64,000 nucleotides of DNA, from contig NZ_KI911471.1 in the NCBI RefSeq assembly GCF_000514815.1, positions 583,688-647,687 of the forward strand, in the 5' to 3' direction. The notes under the pieces are model-generated. The model did no database searches and had not been told where the DNA came from. It saw only the letters and a program-made list of their open reading frames with translations. Source of the DNA: Salinispora fenicalii (GTDB lineage Bacteria > Actinomycetota > Actinomycetes > Mycobacteriales > Micromonosporaceae). The position numbers and the translations under genes are program-made. Of this stretch, positions 34,802 to 43,494 are shown in pieces; positions within the stretch are counted from its first letter, which is position 1; every line of letters starts with the position of its first letter.

Positions 34802-34980
34802 CCAACGCCCTCGCCGCACTGATCAACGCCGCGCCGGAACGCCTCGACCGTCTCGGTGTCGAATCGCCCCGGGCGGTAGCGTCGATCGACGCGGCGAAGT
34901 TCGACAACCGGCCCACTTGGGACAACCGGGGCAGCTTCGACAGTCGGCCCGGCTGGGACAACTGGAACAAGAAGAAGTGA
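34798..34980 (+). CDS. amcA: multiple-cyclophane RiPP precursor (AmcA-like)
   Basis: 60 residues. Leader 1-34 (helical, with PERLDRLGVESPRAV); core 35-60. The core has a six-residue register: F35-D-N, W41-D-N, F47-D-S, W53-D-N, plus W56-N-K. Each aromatic starts an aromatic-x-x triad ending in Asn/Ser/Lys, the substrate pattern for three-residue cyclophanes, with Arg-Pro or Arg-Gly spacers. The polybasic KKK tail is unmodified or removed. ATG 34798 overlaps the radical SAM stop. Up to four or five rings are possible. Confidence 0.9.
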   Translation: MTNALAALINAAPERLDRLGVESPRAVASIDAAKFDNRPTWDNRGSFDSRPGWDNWNKKK

Positions 34981-35068
34981 CCCGCTGACAGCGGACCCGA
35001 CACCCGGCGCGCGGGCGGGCCGGCCGCCCCGCGCCGCGCCGCCCTCAACAGAGACAGGTAGGAGACAG

Positions 35069-35731
35069 ATGCGGACCACCACCGTCGGCGACCTACGGAT
35101 CCTGCTCCCGGATCTCGACATTGACGACCTCGACAGCGTCAGCGACCCGACCGACGACCTCAGCGACGCCACCATCGAGAACGCCTCCTGGCGTGGCGTC
35201 ACCCTGGACGACGTCACCGTCCGTGGTAGCCGGCTCATCGGTGCCGACGTGAGCGAAAGCAACTGGGAGGCCGGGTCCCTCTTCGGCTGCGAGATCACCC
35301 GTACCGACTTCTCCGGTGCCACCCTGTCCGGCGTCAATATCGAGCGCTGTGCCGTCAGCGGGTCCCGGTTCACCGGCACCCGACTCACCGATATCCGGCT
35401 CAAGGACGTGCTGTTCGAGGGATGCCGCTTCGACTACGCCACTCTCACCCGGGTCACCGCCGCCAGAGCCGTGGCCTTCGTGGACTGCGTCCTCACCGAC
35501 GCCACCTGGTCGTCCTGCCGCCTACCCGACACCGTCCTGCGGTCCTGCCAGCTCGCCCGCCTGGAACTCGACTCCTGCCACCTCAATGGCACCGACCTCC
35601 GGGGTAACACGCTGCACGACCTGAAGACCGGTCTCGGCAACCTGCGCGGGGTCACCCTCGACGAGGACCAGCTACCCGACCTCACCCACCTGGCCGTTCA
35701 GGATCTCAACCTGACCGTGCGGAAGCGGTGA
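35069..35731 (+). CDS. pentapeptide-repeat protein of cyclophane RiPP locus
   Basis: 220 residues. ATG 35069 has GGTAGGAG upstream. From about residue 30 it is a degenerate pentapeptide-repeat beta-helix (DATIENASWRGVTLDDV; FSGATLSGVNIERCAVS; GTDLRGNTLHDLKTGL) flanked by an acidic N-terminus. Lies 88 bases after the precursor on the same strand. Possible immunity (DNA-mimic or gyrase shielding) or scaffold role; undetermined. Confidence 0.82.
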   Translation: MRTTTVGDLRILLPDLDIDDLDSVSDPTDDLSDATIENASWRGVTLDDVTVRGSRLIGADVSESNWEAGSLFGCEITRTDFSGATLSGVNIERCAVSGSRFTGTRLTDIRLKDVLFEGCRFDYATLTRVTAARAVAFVDCVLTDATWSSCRLPDTVLRSCQLARLELDSCHLNGTDLRGNTLHDLKTGLGNLRGVTLDEDQLPDLTHLAVQDLNLTVRKR

Positions 35732-35833
35732 CGAAGCCGATCTTCACCTTAGACGGTTGCCGCGTTCGCCCGTCCCGTGCGGCTGACGCCGATGGCGTAC
35801 GAGAGTAAACGACCACATCAGGAGAACGACGTC

Positions 35834-36466
35834 GTGGCCTATCGGCGAGGGCCGAACAATCTGCTTCGCGCGGCTCGGCTGGCGCTGCGGTCTCCGTCGG
35901 GGTCGGGGCGGCCGCTGTCCCGGCAGGAGCTGGCCGACGCGGTCAACGCCCACGCCCGCGCGCACACGGGCTGCCGTAGCGCCGTGGATGCCCGCTACAT
36001 CGGCAAGCTCGAGCGCGGGGAGCACCGGTGGCCGTTCGAGCCGTACCGCACGGCGTTGCGGAAGGTCCTGGGCAAAGCGACCAACGCCGACCTCGGGTTC
36101 TTCATCATCAAGGGACACGCCCAGGACCCTGAGGTGACCCCGGAGGAACCAGGGCCAGGTGGCTGGACATCACCGGCTCCCGGCGCCGACCCTGGTCGCC
36201 CGGTATCGGTAGCGGCGACGGCCGGTCCGGTCATGGTGGACCGAGCGTCGGTGCGGGTGACGGTGAGCGTTCACGCCGAGACTGTCACGGCACTGGTCCG
36301 TCACGACGACGCGACCGGCGGTGTCGTGGTCCTCGCGGGGTCCGTCGAAGTGATGATCGAACCATCGGATGTCTCGCGGGGCCGCCTCGTGGCTGTATCC
36401 GGTGTGCCGTCGGCCGGGGCCGGCCTTCGCCAGGTGTACCGGCTTCCCGATCGGCGGGCCCGATGA
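35834..36466 (+). CDS. HTH-domain regulator
   Basis: About 210 residues from GTG 35834, with AGGAG upstream; ATG 35792 is an alternative. The N-terminus is an actinomycete XRE-like domain: LSRQELADAVNAHARAHTG, then SAVDARYIGKLERGEHRWP. The C-terminal half is beta-rich (VRVTVSVHAETVTALVRHDD) with no known family. Frequently found near XRE/TPR genes. May regulate the cyclophane operon. Start uncertain. Confidence 0.7.
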   Translation: MAYRRGPNNLLRAARLALRSPSGSGRPLSRQELADAVNAHARAHTGCRSAVDARYIGKLERGEHRWPFEPYRTALRKVLGKATNADLGFFIIKGHAQDPEVTPEEPGPGGWTSPAPGADPGRPVSVAATAGPVMVDRASVRVTVSVHAETVTALVRHDDATGGVVVLAGSVEVMIEPSDVSRGRLVAVSGVPSAGAGLRQVYRLPDRRAR

Positions 36467-36503
36467 CGAACGTGCGGCTCACCCGGCCGGTTATGGGCGG
36501 CCG

Positions 36504-37146
36504 GTGTCCGTCGGGTCTACGCTTCCAGGACGGATCAGCCAGCAGCAGGTGACCGAGGCGCGCAGGGACCTCGGTCGGCGGTTGGCAGGCCGCCTGGCGC
36601 GCCGAGCAGAGGCTGACGCAGACGCAGCTCGCCAAGAGCATCTGTTGCTCCCGCAGCTCGGTCGCCAACGCCGAGATCGGACGGGACACCAGCGTTCGCC
36701 GGTTCTGGCAGGACGCCGACCGGGCGGTCGACCCACGAGGGGCGTTGCTGGCCGCGTTCGACCAGTCGGCCGCGCTGGTACGGAACTTCCACACCCAGCA
36801 GGCGCAGGCGCGGGACGAGGAATGCCAGCGGCGCGCTGGCCGGCCCGACTCCCGGTCCACTAAAGCGGCGACGAGTGACTGCGGGTGCGGGACGGTGGTC
36901 GTCGGCCGGTGGACCGGACGGGAGACCCGCGCGTTACGTGAGGCGCTCCGGATGACCGTCCACGACTTCGTCCAGCACCTCGGGGCGGCGCCCGTGACGG
37001 TTTCTGGCTGGGAACACCGCCACACATCCACACCGCCACCGACCATGGCCACACAAGCCGCCCTGGACGAAACGCTCACCCTCGCCGACAGCAACGCCAA
37101 AGCCCGGTTCCTGCTGATCCTCGACACCCCGAACCACCACACGTAG
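36504..37146 (+). pseudogene. frameshifted XRE-family regulator
   Basis: The N-terminus (from GTG 36504, with QQQVTEARRDLGRRLA) lies in one frame. The HTH (QRLTQTQLAKSICCSRSSV, then NAEIGR) and the rest lie in the next frame, which has no start codon of its own before it. Dropping one G from 36588-36589 fuses them into a continuous XRE protein of about 213 residues. The C-terminal part (WTGRETRALREALRMTVHDF) repeats the start-type helix of such regulators. Either a sequencing indel or a decayed gene. Neighbours are the intact HTH gene (left) and the RusA-like gene (right, convergent). Confidence 0.7.
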
Positions 37147-37249
37147 GCCTGTGGTGAGAGGGCGGCAGGGCACGAGCGCCACGTCGCGTGATGCGGCAAG
37201 GCTTCCCCGCCGCGCCCAGCCATCGGCAGTAAGTGCGTGCGTCCCCGCG

Positions 37250-37624
37250 CTACTGAACCAAGCGCCTTACCTCGATCCGGGCGCCGGGCGTTTCGTCGCT
37301 GCGAACGGTGCGCTTGGTCGCCTCGAGATGGTCGACGCGGTCGTCGGCCGCTTGCGCTGGTCCGCGCCATTCTCGAAGCCCGAAGACGCCTTCCATCGCA
37401 TCCAACGTCGGCTTGATCAGGTTGTCGAGGTCCCACACCTCGTTGGCGTTGCGCGCTTCAGGCGTACGAAACTCGACGAGAACCGAGAAGCGCTCCGCCC
37501 AGGGCCCCAAGCCACTCCTGGTGAATGCCTCGCGGACTGCGGCTTTCCACGCAGGCTCGGCTGCCGACGAGTAGCTTGCCGGCCGGCCCACCACCTTCAC
37601 GATGACGAGCGTCTCGATCCTCAT
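37250..37624 (-). CDS. RusA-like Holliday-junction resolvase family protein
   Basis: 124 residues from ATG 37624. The acidic core EVWDLDNLIKPTLDAMEGVF followed by ADDRVDHLEATKR fits the RusA-type D..DNL.K...DA...DD pattern, with a short N-terminal strand (ETLVIVKVVGRP). RusA enzymes cut four-way DNA junctions and are often phage or ICE borne. Diverges from the receiver-fold gene. Confidence 0.68.
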   Translation of the reverse strand: MRIETLVIVKVVGRPASYSSAAEPAWKAAVREAFTRSGLGPWAERFSVLVEFRTPEARNANEVWDLDNLIKPTLDAMEGVFGLREWRGPAQAADDRVDHLEATKRTVRSDETPGARIEVRRLVQ

Positions 37625-37691
37625 GACAGACCATGATGGCCGCCGCAGCCCCTGCAACGAAAGGCTCCCGCTCTCGTCGCGACGAATCCGG

Positions 37692-38090
37692 ATGTCAGAT
37701 GATGACGGTGCCAGGCATCATTATCGTGTGGACGCCCGTCGAACGATCGTCCTGGCAGATGATCTCCGCTCGTTCGTGGACGGCCGTGGCGCGGAGGTGG
37801 CCCGCACCAGCGCCGCCGGAGTTGAACTCCTCGATCGGTATCGCGGCCGGCACCTGGATGAGCTGTGGCTGGACCACGACCTCGGTGGAAACGACACGAT
37901 CTGGCCGGTCGTGGAGGTGCTGGAGCGGGCTGCCTTCGACAACTGCCCCTTCGACGTCGGCGTCATCAACGTCCACTCCGCCAATCCGGCCGGTGCCGCG
38001 AAGATGGCCCAGGTCCTCCGACGCTGGGGGTATCGGGTCCGCGTCGCGTCGGGCTCCACGAACGTCGGCTACCTCGACGGCCTCGTGTGA
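37692..38090 (+). CDS. cyclic-phosphate-processing receiver-domain protein
   Basis: About 132 residues from ATG 37692 (ATG 37602/37626 possible). A single receiver-like fold: ARRTIVLADDLRSF (first acidic pocket), LDELWLDHDLGGNDT (second), and VINVHSANPAGAAKMAQVL. This matches the Cyc-Rec family linked to nucleic acids with 2',3'-cyclic phosphates and often found in mobile or conflict loci. No HTH or kinase partner. Diverges from the RusA-like gene. Confidence 0.75.
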   Translation: MSDDDGARHHYRVDARRTIVLADDLRSFVDGRGAEVARTSAAGVELLDRYRGRHLDELWLDHDLGGNDTIWPVVEVLERAAFDNCPFDVGVINVHSANPAGAAKMAQVLRRWGYRVRVASGSTNVGYLDGLV

Positions 38091-38185
38091 GCTGACCGAC
38101 TCGATTGCACTGCCTGAGGGTTGTGATACCTGGGGCGGCAGATCCGAGCGCCGGTGGGAGGTGCCGAGCTGATGCTGCGACGAGG

Positions 38186-38779
38186 TTGAATAATCCGCAG
38201 GTGGATGTTGCCGATCTGCTCGCCCGGGCTGCGGCCATGGTCCCCGCTGATGTCGTCAACGGGGCCGGCGTGACGGTGGTGGACGTCCGCGAGTACCTCG
38301 ACCACGACGAGTGGGAGGTCGCGCTCGACATCCTTGCGGACCTCGACACGGGTTGGCGACCGCCGACCGCTTGGTGGGATCTGCTGATCGACAGCGCCGA
38401 GCTGATGGGGCTCTCTGATGCCGCCGCGTGGTGCCGCTGGGGTCGGTGGGAGAGCATCCACGGGATCGTCCGCGCAGAGTTGCGACTCCTGTCGCCCGCC
38501 GAAGGTGGCCGGCGAACGCCGATCCCGGGCAAGGGCGTCCTCCGACCGCTGTGGGATGTCGGCAGACGCACGGCCGCGGGCGACCCCGACCTGCTCGTGG
38601 CACGCATCTGGGTGGAGTCGGCGCCGGCGTTGCCACCCGGCGCTACCGGGTCGGTCCGCCTTGGCCCGCTGTCCCCAGCCCTCTGGAGGTACCTGCAACC
38701 GGGCATGACGATCACGATGCACGAGGGTCGGCCCATGGTAGGAACGGCCCCTATGATCGAGGCGTCGAACGCGCGCTGA
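38186..38779 (+). CDS. hypothetical protein, immunity-like N-terminus
   Basis: About 197 residues from TTG 38186 (GTG 38201 also possible; the frame opens at 38105). The N-terminal helical part (VREYLDHDEWEVALDILADL and IDSAELMGLSD) resembles small immunity or antitoxin-like proteins of actinomycetes. The C-terminal part (KGVLRPLWDVGRRTAAGDPD and ITMHEGRPMVGTA) is a beta-rich segment I do not recognise. Family and function unknown. Confidence 0.62.
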   Translation: MNNPQVDVADLLARAAAMVPADVVNGAGVTVVDVREYLDHDEWEVALDILADLDTGWRPPTAWWDLLIDSAELMGLSDAAAWCRWGRWESIHGIVRAELRLLSPAEGGRRTPIPGKGVLRPLWDVGRRTAAGDPDLLVARIWVESAPALPPGATGSVRLGPLSPALWRYLQPGMTITMHEGRPMVGTAPMIEASNAR

Positions 38780-38952
38780 CATCGGCACGACCGAAGGCGT
38801 GCTCGATCGGGTTTGTGGTGTCGCCGCGCAGCATGCGTTGTCTACGGCAGATCGGTTGCTGGCGGATAGATCGCCAGGTAGACAACCGCGTAACTTGGTC
38901 CATTCGTGGCCGCAAGGCTCGCCACAAGGACCCGCTGTTCCACTCTTCTCGT

Positions 38953-39744
38953 TCAGGGACGTGGACGGTGGCAGGTGCCTCCCGGCTCGACCTGATGGGA
39001 ACACAGCGCGCACCACAGCGCCGGTACGGTCTCGTGGATTGTTGCCCCGAAGACGACCGGGTTCGCGTCGGCAGCCTGCGCCGGTGCCCGGGTGAAGTAG
39101 CGGATGGTCCACACGTCTCGGTCGTGTGGCCAGGCGCTGAGCTGGGCCTGAACCGCGACACCGACGTCGTTGTCCAACCACCAGGACTCGGTCGGGCCAG
39201 TCGCTTCGGGCACGCGCTGCGGTAGACGCCGCTCGTCCACTACCGGGACCACCTCGCGCGGCGTGTGACAGGTGAAGGTCCGATGGAACCAGCCGCTGAC
39301 CGTCAAGAGCATGGCGTGGCTTTCCAGACGCTGTTCGACGGAGCGGTCGATCACGCGGTAGGACCACTGGCCGGGTCCCATAGCGGTGCGGCCGTCAGCA
39401 AGGATGTCGATGCCCCAGGTCCAGTCGCCGTCCACGATTCCGGTGAAGGCCAGCCCGAGCGGGCCGCGATGAACCACCGCATCACCATCAAGGCCGTACT
39501 CCATGCCGTTGGAGCTGATGACCGGGTACCAGAGCCCCCCGAAGCGCTCCTCGAACCCGATCATCGCCTCGATTAACTCGTCGGGTGCCGCCTCGATCCG
39601 GTCATCGACGCGGAGGGCGGCCAACGAGCGGATGTCGGTAGCGGCCATGCGCGGCATCCGGCGGCGGGACCGGGGGGCGAGCACTGCTCGAGCACGGCCA
39701 GACAAGCTCGGATCATCAAGAACGTATACCCGGCAATCTATCAC
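38953..39744 (-). CDS. SUKH/SMI1-like protein, possible immunity factor
   Basis: 263 residues from GTG 39744 (ATG at about residue 33 is an alternative). Residues 50-100 read as a SUKH core: AAPDELIEAMIGFEERFGGL, then YPVISSNGMEYGLDGDAVV and LAFTGIVDGDWTWGIDILAD. SUKH proteins are commonly immunity proteins of polymorphic toxins. No toxin gene is next to it. Assignment rests on pattern only. Confidence 0.6.
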   Translation of the reverse strand: MIDCRVYVLDDPSLSGRARAVLAPRSRRRMPRMAATDIRSLAALRVDDRIEAAPDELIEAMIGFEERFGGLWYPVISSNGMEYGLDGDAVVHRGPLGLAFTGIVDGDWTWGIDILADGRTAMGPGQWSYRVIDRSVEQRLESHAMLLTVSGWFHRTFTCHTPREVVPVVDERRLPQRVPEATGPTESWWLDNDVGVAVQAQLSAWPHDRDVWTIRYFTRAPAQAADANPVVFGATIHETVPALWCALCSHQVEPGGTCHRPRP

Positions 39745-40894
39745 CGGAGCTCACCCGCGAACCCGCTCACGGACTGCCCGATCGGGCCGAGGTCGAAGGC
39801 GTGCCGCTTGAGCACGCCTCGCGCTGTAGGTGGGGTGCTGTCGGGGCGGGGCGCGTTCACCGCTCTGCCCATGCTGTTGCTGGCGAGCCCGGCATATGGT
39901 GTCGGCGGCTGGAAGAACGGCGACGTGGCTCTGATCGGTCTGTCGGCGAGAGCGTCGTCTCATGATGTGAGACATCCGATCCGGCTGGTCAAAGTTTTTC
40001 TGCCTGTTTCGGCCGGGAATCCGTCCAACTGGAGACAAGTGCGGGTCAGCGGGTGCTACTGCGTCCAGCTGGGTCCAGAAACGTCATGATCGACTGCTGG
40101 TGATGCTGGTTGACATGGGTCTGCCTGCGGAGGCGTACTGGTACACAGACGACCAAGTGACGGTCTGCCCGCCGGGTCCGATCGATCGGTGTGGTGACGC
40201 TCCTGTGGGAGCGTCGCCGGTCGTTCGAGGCTCGGGAGTGGGCGGGCCGTCGATGGTTTCGAGTGACAGGGGGTTCGCCATGAAGGGTCTCTCTCCGGCG
40301 GGTTGAGTCGACGCCCTACCGGACGGTCGTGATGTCGGCGGCTCCCGGAGTATCTGTCCCAGGCTGAGACGATCCCACTGCCGGCGCGGCGCTATGCCGT
40401 CCTGCTCGCCGCATCTGTTACCGCTGTCCCCGCTGCCGCGGCTGCCTTTCTGGTGGTCGTGTCGGTCGTTGCTGCCCTCATCCGTCCTCGGGTCGGCCGG
40501 TGCGCCGGTCGGCGTGTTCGTTGGCAACTCCACAGTGCACATGTTCGCGGTCTTTCGGTGCCTGCGGCATACACCTACGGCGTCCCGACGTTCGATGTTC
40601 TCTCATCCTCTTCGATCAAGGAGTTGCGGTGTTCCTCGTGCATCTCGTCTCTGCGCTCCGGCTTGGTGCCGGTAGCGGTGACAGATCCCGTCTCAGTCCC
40701 CGTTGCGGGGTCCGGGTTGGCGTCCGTGTTGAGGTCAGTCTTCAACCGGACGCCGGAACGGACCCCCCGTTCCGCCTTACACCGCAGGCCTGGCCGGCTG
40801 TCGACGCGGTCGGCTTGTCCTGCGACAGACCCTGCCTGGTCTCGGGTCTCCCCCTGGGGCTGGCATTCCGTACCGGAAAGGGAGGTGGTAGCCG
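39745..40894. other. long region without a confident gene
   Basis: About 1.15 kb before the replication-relaxation gene. Two weak candidates: a 65-codon minus-strand frame at 40084-40281 (ATG 40281, GGAGAGAG upstream) and a plus-strand frame from GTG about 40632 (AAGGAG upstream) running to 40931. Neither matches a family. In AICE-type elements such a gap may hold the replication origin or regulatory DNA. Confidence 0.4.
40084..40281 (-). CDS. possible small peptide gene
   Basis: 65 residues beginning MANPLSLETIDGPPTPEPRT and ending STSITSSRS, Ser/Thr/Pro-rich. Ribosome-binding-like GGAGAGAG about 9 bases upstream. No family. Coding is uncertain. Confidence 0.25.
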   Translation of the reverse strand: MANPLSLETIDGPPTPEPRTTGDAPTGASPHRSIGPGGQTVTWSSVYQYASAGRPMSTSITSSRS

Positions 40895-41785
40895 GTGGAT
40901 GATCCGGTTCTTCGGGTCCAGTCCCAGCTGACCGGCCGTGACCGCGTGCTGCTGGGCTGGTTGTACGACCATGGGGTGTTGACTTCGTTCCAGATCGCGC
41001 ACGCCTTGTTCCCGTCTCTCGATTTCTGCCAACGCCGGTTGCGGACGTTGTATCGGTTGCGGTTGGTGGGGCGGTTCCGGCCGCAGCGCGCCGACGGCGG
41101 CTCGTACCCGTACCACTACGTCATCGACCAGCTCGGCGCCGAGGTCGTGGCCGCCGGCCGCGACGAACGGCCGCCCCGGCGTGATCACGCCCGGGTAGAG
41201 CGGCGGCGCTGGACGTCCAGCCGCACGTTGGAGCATCGGCTCGGGGTGAACAGCTTCTTCACCGACCTCGCCGGCTACGCCCGCACCCACCCGGATGTCC
41301 GGCTGGGGGAGTGGGTGTCCGAGGCGGGCTGCCAGCAGTCGGGAGTGTTCACCCGGCCGGGGGATCCAGCTCTCGTACGCGCTTACCAGCCCCGGGTGCG
41401 CCCTGACGGCTACGGCCTCTGGGCTTCGGGCGGCACCGTGGTGCCCTTCTTCGTGGAGTTCGACACCGGTGGTGAGCCGCTGTCGGTGTTGGTCCGCAAG
41501 TTGGTCGGTTACCGGGAGTGGTTCGGCACGGTGGGGCGGGTGTGGCCGGTGTTGTTCTGGCTGCACTCTGCTGCCCGGGAGCGGAATCTGCGCCGGGTGT
41601 TGGCGCAGACGCCGCCGTTGGTGCCGGTGGCTACCGGTGCCCGTGACCACGCCGCCACGGTGGGCCTGTGCCCAGCGGAGGCGGTGTGGGCTGTGGCCGG
41701 TGGAGGCGGACAACGGTCCACGCTCGCCGACCTGGCGGCGTGGGTCGTCGACGACCGTGACCCGGCCGGGGAGGCGACGGCGTGA
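40895..41785 (+). CDS. replication-relaxation family protein
   Basis: 296 residues. The N-terminal winged helix (LTGRDRVLLGWLYDHGVLTS, QIAHALFPS, CQRRLRTLYRLRLVGRF) and central EHRLGVNSFFTDLAGYARTH with VPFFVEFDTGGEPLSVLVRK match the Replic_Relax family of actinobacterial plasmids and AICEs. Start 40895 has GGGAGGTGG upstream. The stop overlaps the next frame (GTGA). First recognisable gene of the integrative module. Confidence 0.9.
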   Translation: MDDPVLRVQSQLTGRDRVLLGWLYDHGVLTSFQIAHALFPSLDFCQRRLRTLYRLRLVGRFRPQRADGGSYPYHYVIDQLGAEVVAAGRDERPPRRDHARVERRRWTSSRTLEHRLGVNSFFTDLAGYARTHPDVRLGEWVSEAGCQQSGVFTRPGDPALVRAYQPRVRPDGYGLWASGGTVVPFFVEFDTGGEPLSVLVRKLVGYREWFGTVGRVWPVLFWLHSAARERNLRRVLAQTPPLVPVATGARDHAATVGLCPAEAVWAVAGGGGQRSTLADLAAWVVDDRDPAGEATA

Positions 41786-42120
41786 ACCTCGACAGATCAC
41801 CGAACCCGTTCCCCACATGGTTCGCGTACGACACCGCCGCGGGGTGGTTCTCTCACCGGTCTGTCAGCAGCTCATCGGAGGCGGCTGACCGGCCGGTGAC
41901 AGACCCGGACAGCCTCAGCCTTGACGGGGCAGAGGTATCGTCCCGTCCCCCGGATGGCCGGTCCGCAGTCCACGACGGGATCGGTCCGCTGACGGTTCCG
42001 GACCGGCGTGTCGGGACCGTCCGTCGGCTCGTCCGGTCCGCGCGCCGTGTGGGCGGATCGGTTGTGCGTGCGTCCTGGTCCGGGGAGGTGGTCCGCCACG
42101 ACACCGGCACCACCAGGTGA
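41782..42120 (+). CDS. hypothetical protein of integrative module
   Basis: 112 codons; its GTG overlaps the replication-relaxation stop, suggesting coupled translation. Ser/Arg-rich, without recognisable domain, and overlapping the upstream part of the DUF2637 frame. Could be a real small AICE gene or a shadow. Confidence 0.4.
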   Translation: MNLDRSPNPFPTWFAYDTAAGWFSHRSVSSSSEAADRPVTDPDSLSLDGAEVSSRPPDGRSAVHDGIGPLTVPDRRVGTVRRLVRSARRVGGSVVRASWSGEVVRHDTGTTR

Positions 42121-43096
42121 CCCGGACACGGGTCCGGCACGTAACCGGGCTGAAGGCTTCCTCCAGGTCGTGATCATGCTCGCTATCGGTGGGGCGGCTG
42201 GTGCGGCCAGCTTCACCCACGTCCGCGACGTGGCCGCCGCTCACGGCCAGCCGGGGTGGCTGGCCTGGGCGGACGCGATCGTGCTGGAGCTGATGTCCGT
42301 CGCCTCCGGCCTGGAACTCCGCCGCCGTAAGCGGGCCGGGGTGTCGGTCGTGTTCCCGGCGACGGTGCTGGCCTGCGCGGTGACGCTGTCGCTCGCGGCG
42401 CAGGTCGTGGAGGCCGAGCCGTCACCGATCGGCTGGATCGCCGCCGCCGTGCCCGCGCTCGGGTTCCTGGTCATGGTCAAGATCGCTCTCGGCTACGCCG
42501 ACACCACACCCCAAGCCGCGCCCGCGCCCGCGCCCGCCGACGCCGACGCCGACGCGGCCACTGCCCAGTCGGCGGGCCAGTCCACCACCGCCAACCCGGT
42601 CCAGCCGGGCGGGGACCGCGACAGCCGGTCCACCCCACCGGATGCGGACCGACTCCTGCGCGCGCAGGCCGTCCACGACTCCAGCAATTTCCACGATCAC
42701 CATGAGCCGGACCGTCCCGGTCCTGGTGGACCGGTCCACCAACGCCAGCTGTCACGGCGCGGACGGTCCACGCACCTCACCGACACCCACGAGTTGCTCG
42801 CCGTCGCCAGACGCGCCTACGACCGGCTCGCCGCTGACGGTCAACCGTTGACCCGTGCCGCGCTGGCAGCCGCGCTGCGCTCGACCGGACACACCGTGTC
42901 CAACACCAGAGCATCGCAGCTGTTGAAGATCCTCAAAGCCGACCAGCCCCTGGCGTCTTCGTCTCGTGACCGGCGGGCCGGGGGACCGGCCAGTGACAGC
43001 GCATCACCGACAACCCCGACACCCGCAGCTTCTATGCCGACGACCTCGCTCGCCTCCAATGAGCGTCAACCGCAGTCAGGAGACCCCACACCATGA
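42008..43096 (+). CDS. DUF2637 membrane protein (AICE Spd-like)
   Basis: Up to 362 residues; the true start may lie as late as 42174. Four hydrophobic stretches from about residue 55 (FLQVVIMLAIGGAAGAASF, WADAIVLELMSVASGLEL, FPATVLACAVTLSLAAQVV, GWIAAAVPALGFLVMVKIAL) match DUF2637. A Pro/Ala-rich linker (repeated AP and AD) and a C-terminal helical DNA-binding-like segment follow (LTRAALAAALRSTGHTVSN). DUF2637 proteins are typical of actinobacterial conjugative elements. Confidence 0.82.
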   Translation: MSGPSVGSSGPRAVWADRLCVRPGPGRWSATTPAPPGDPDTGPARNRAEGFLQVVIMLAIGGAAGAASFTHVRDVAAAHGQPGWLAWADAIVLELMSVASGLELRRRKRAGVSVVFPATVLACAVTLSLAAQVVEAEPSPIGWIAAAVPALGFLVMVKIALGYADTTPQAAPAPAPADADADAATAQSAGQSTTANPVQPGGDRDSRSTPPDADRLLRAQAVHDSSNFHDHHEPDRPGPGGPVHQRQLSRRGRSTHLTDTHELLAVARRAYDRLAADGQPLTRAALAAALRSTGHTVSNTRASQLLKILKADQPLASSSRDRRAGGPASDSASPTTPTPAASMPTTSLASNERQPQSGDPTP

Positions 43097-43494
43097 ACGC
43101 CACCACCACCTCGACCCGCGACACCCGATCGCCTCGCCCACACCCGCCGGCCGGTACGCCGTGGACCGCCGAGCGGATCCGCGCGCTCGGCGCTGCCACC
43201 ACCCTGCCCACCGCCGCCGCGGTCCTCGGCATGAGCCGGTCCCAGGCCTACCGCCTCGCCGCCACCGATACCTTCCCCGCACCGGTGATCCGGGCCGGCA
43301 CCCGCATCATCGTGCCGGTCGCCGGACTTCTACGGCTCCTCCTCCTCGACCCGTCCACCACCCCGGACCCCGACGACGGGCGGGGACTTGATCCCACCCC
43401 GGTGCCGAGCGTGGATGCAACGACCCCGCCACCAGCGGACTACACCCACCACCGCTGGCGGCGCCACCCCGAGCATCCAGGAGACCATGAGTGA
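43093..43494 (+). CDS. excisionase/HTH DNA-binding protein
   Basis: 133 residues. Central HTH: ATTLPTAAAVLGMSRSQAYR then LAATDTFPAPVIRAGTRIIV, typical of Xis-type MerR-like folds. ATG 43093 overlaps the DUF2637 stop (ATGA) and its stop overlaps the integrase start (GTGA). Role inferred: directionality of excision. Confidence 0.85.
   Translation: MNATTTSTRDTRSPRPHPPAGTPWTAERIRALGAATTLPTAAAVLGMSRSQAYRLAATDTFPAPVIRAGTRIIVPVAGLLRLLLLDPSTTPDPDDGRGLDPTPVPSVDATTPPPADYTHHRWRRHPEHPGDHE

Noticed and set aside
41872..43391. Candidate CRISPR or tandem repeat in Pro/Ala-rich stretches
   Set aside because: The repetition reflects Ala/Pro/Asp codons in a DUF2637 linker, with no regular repeat-spacer pattern.
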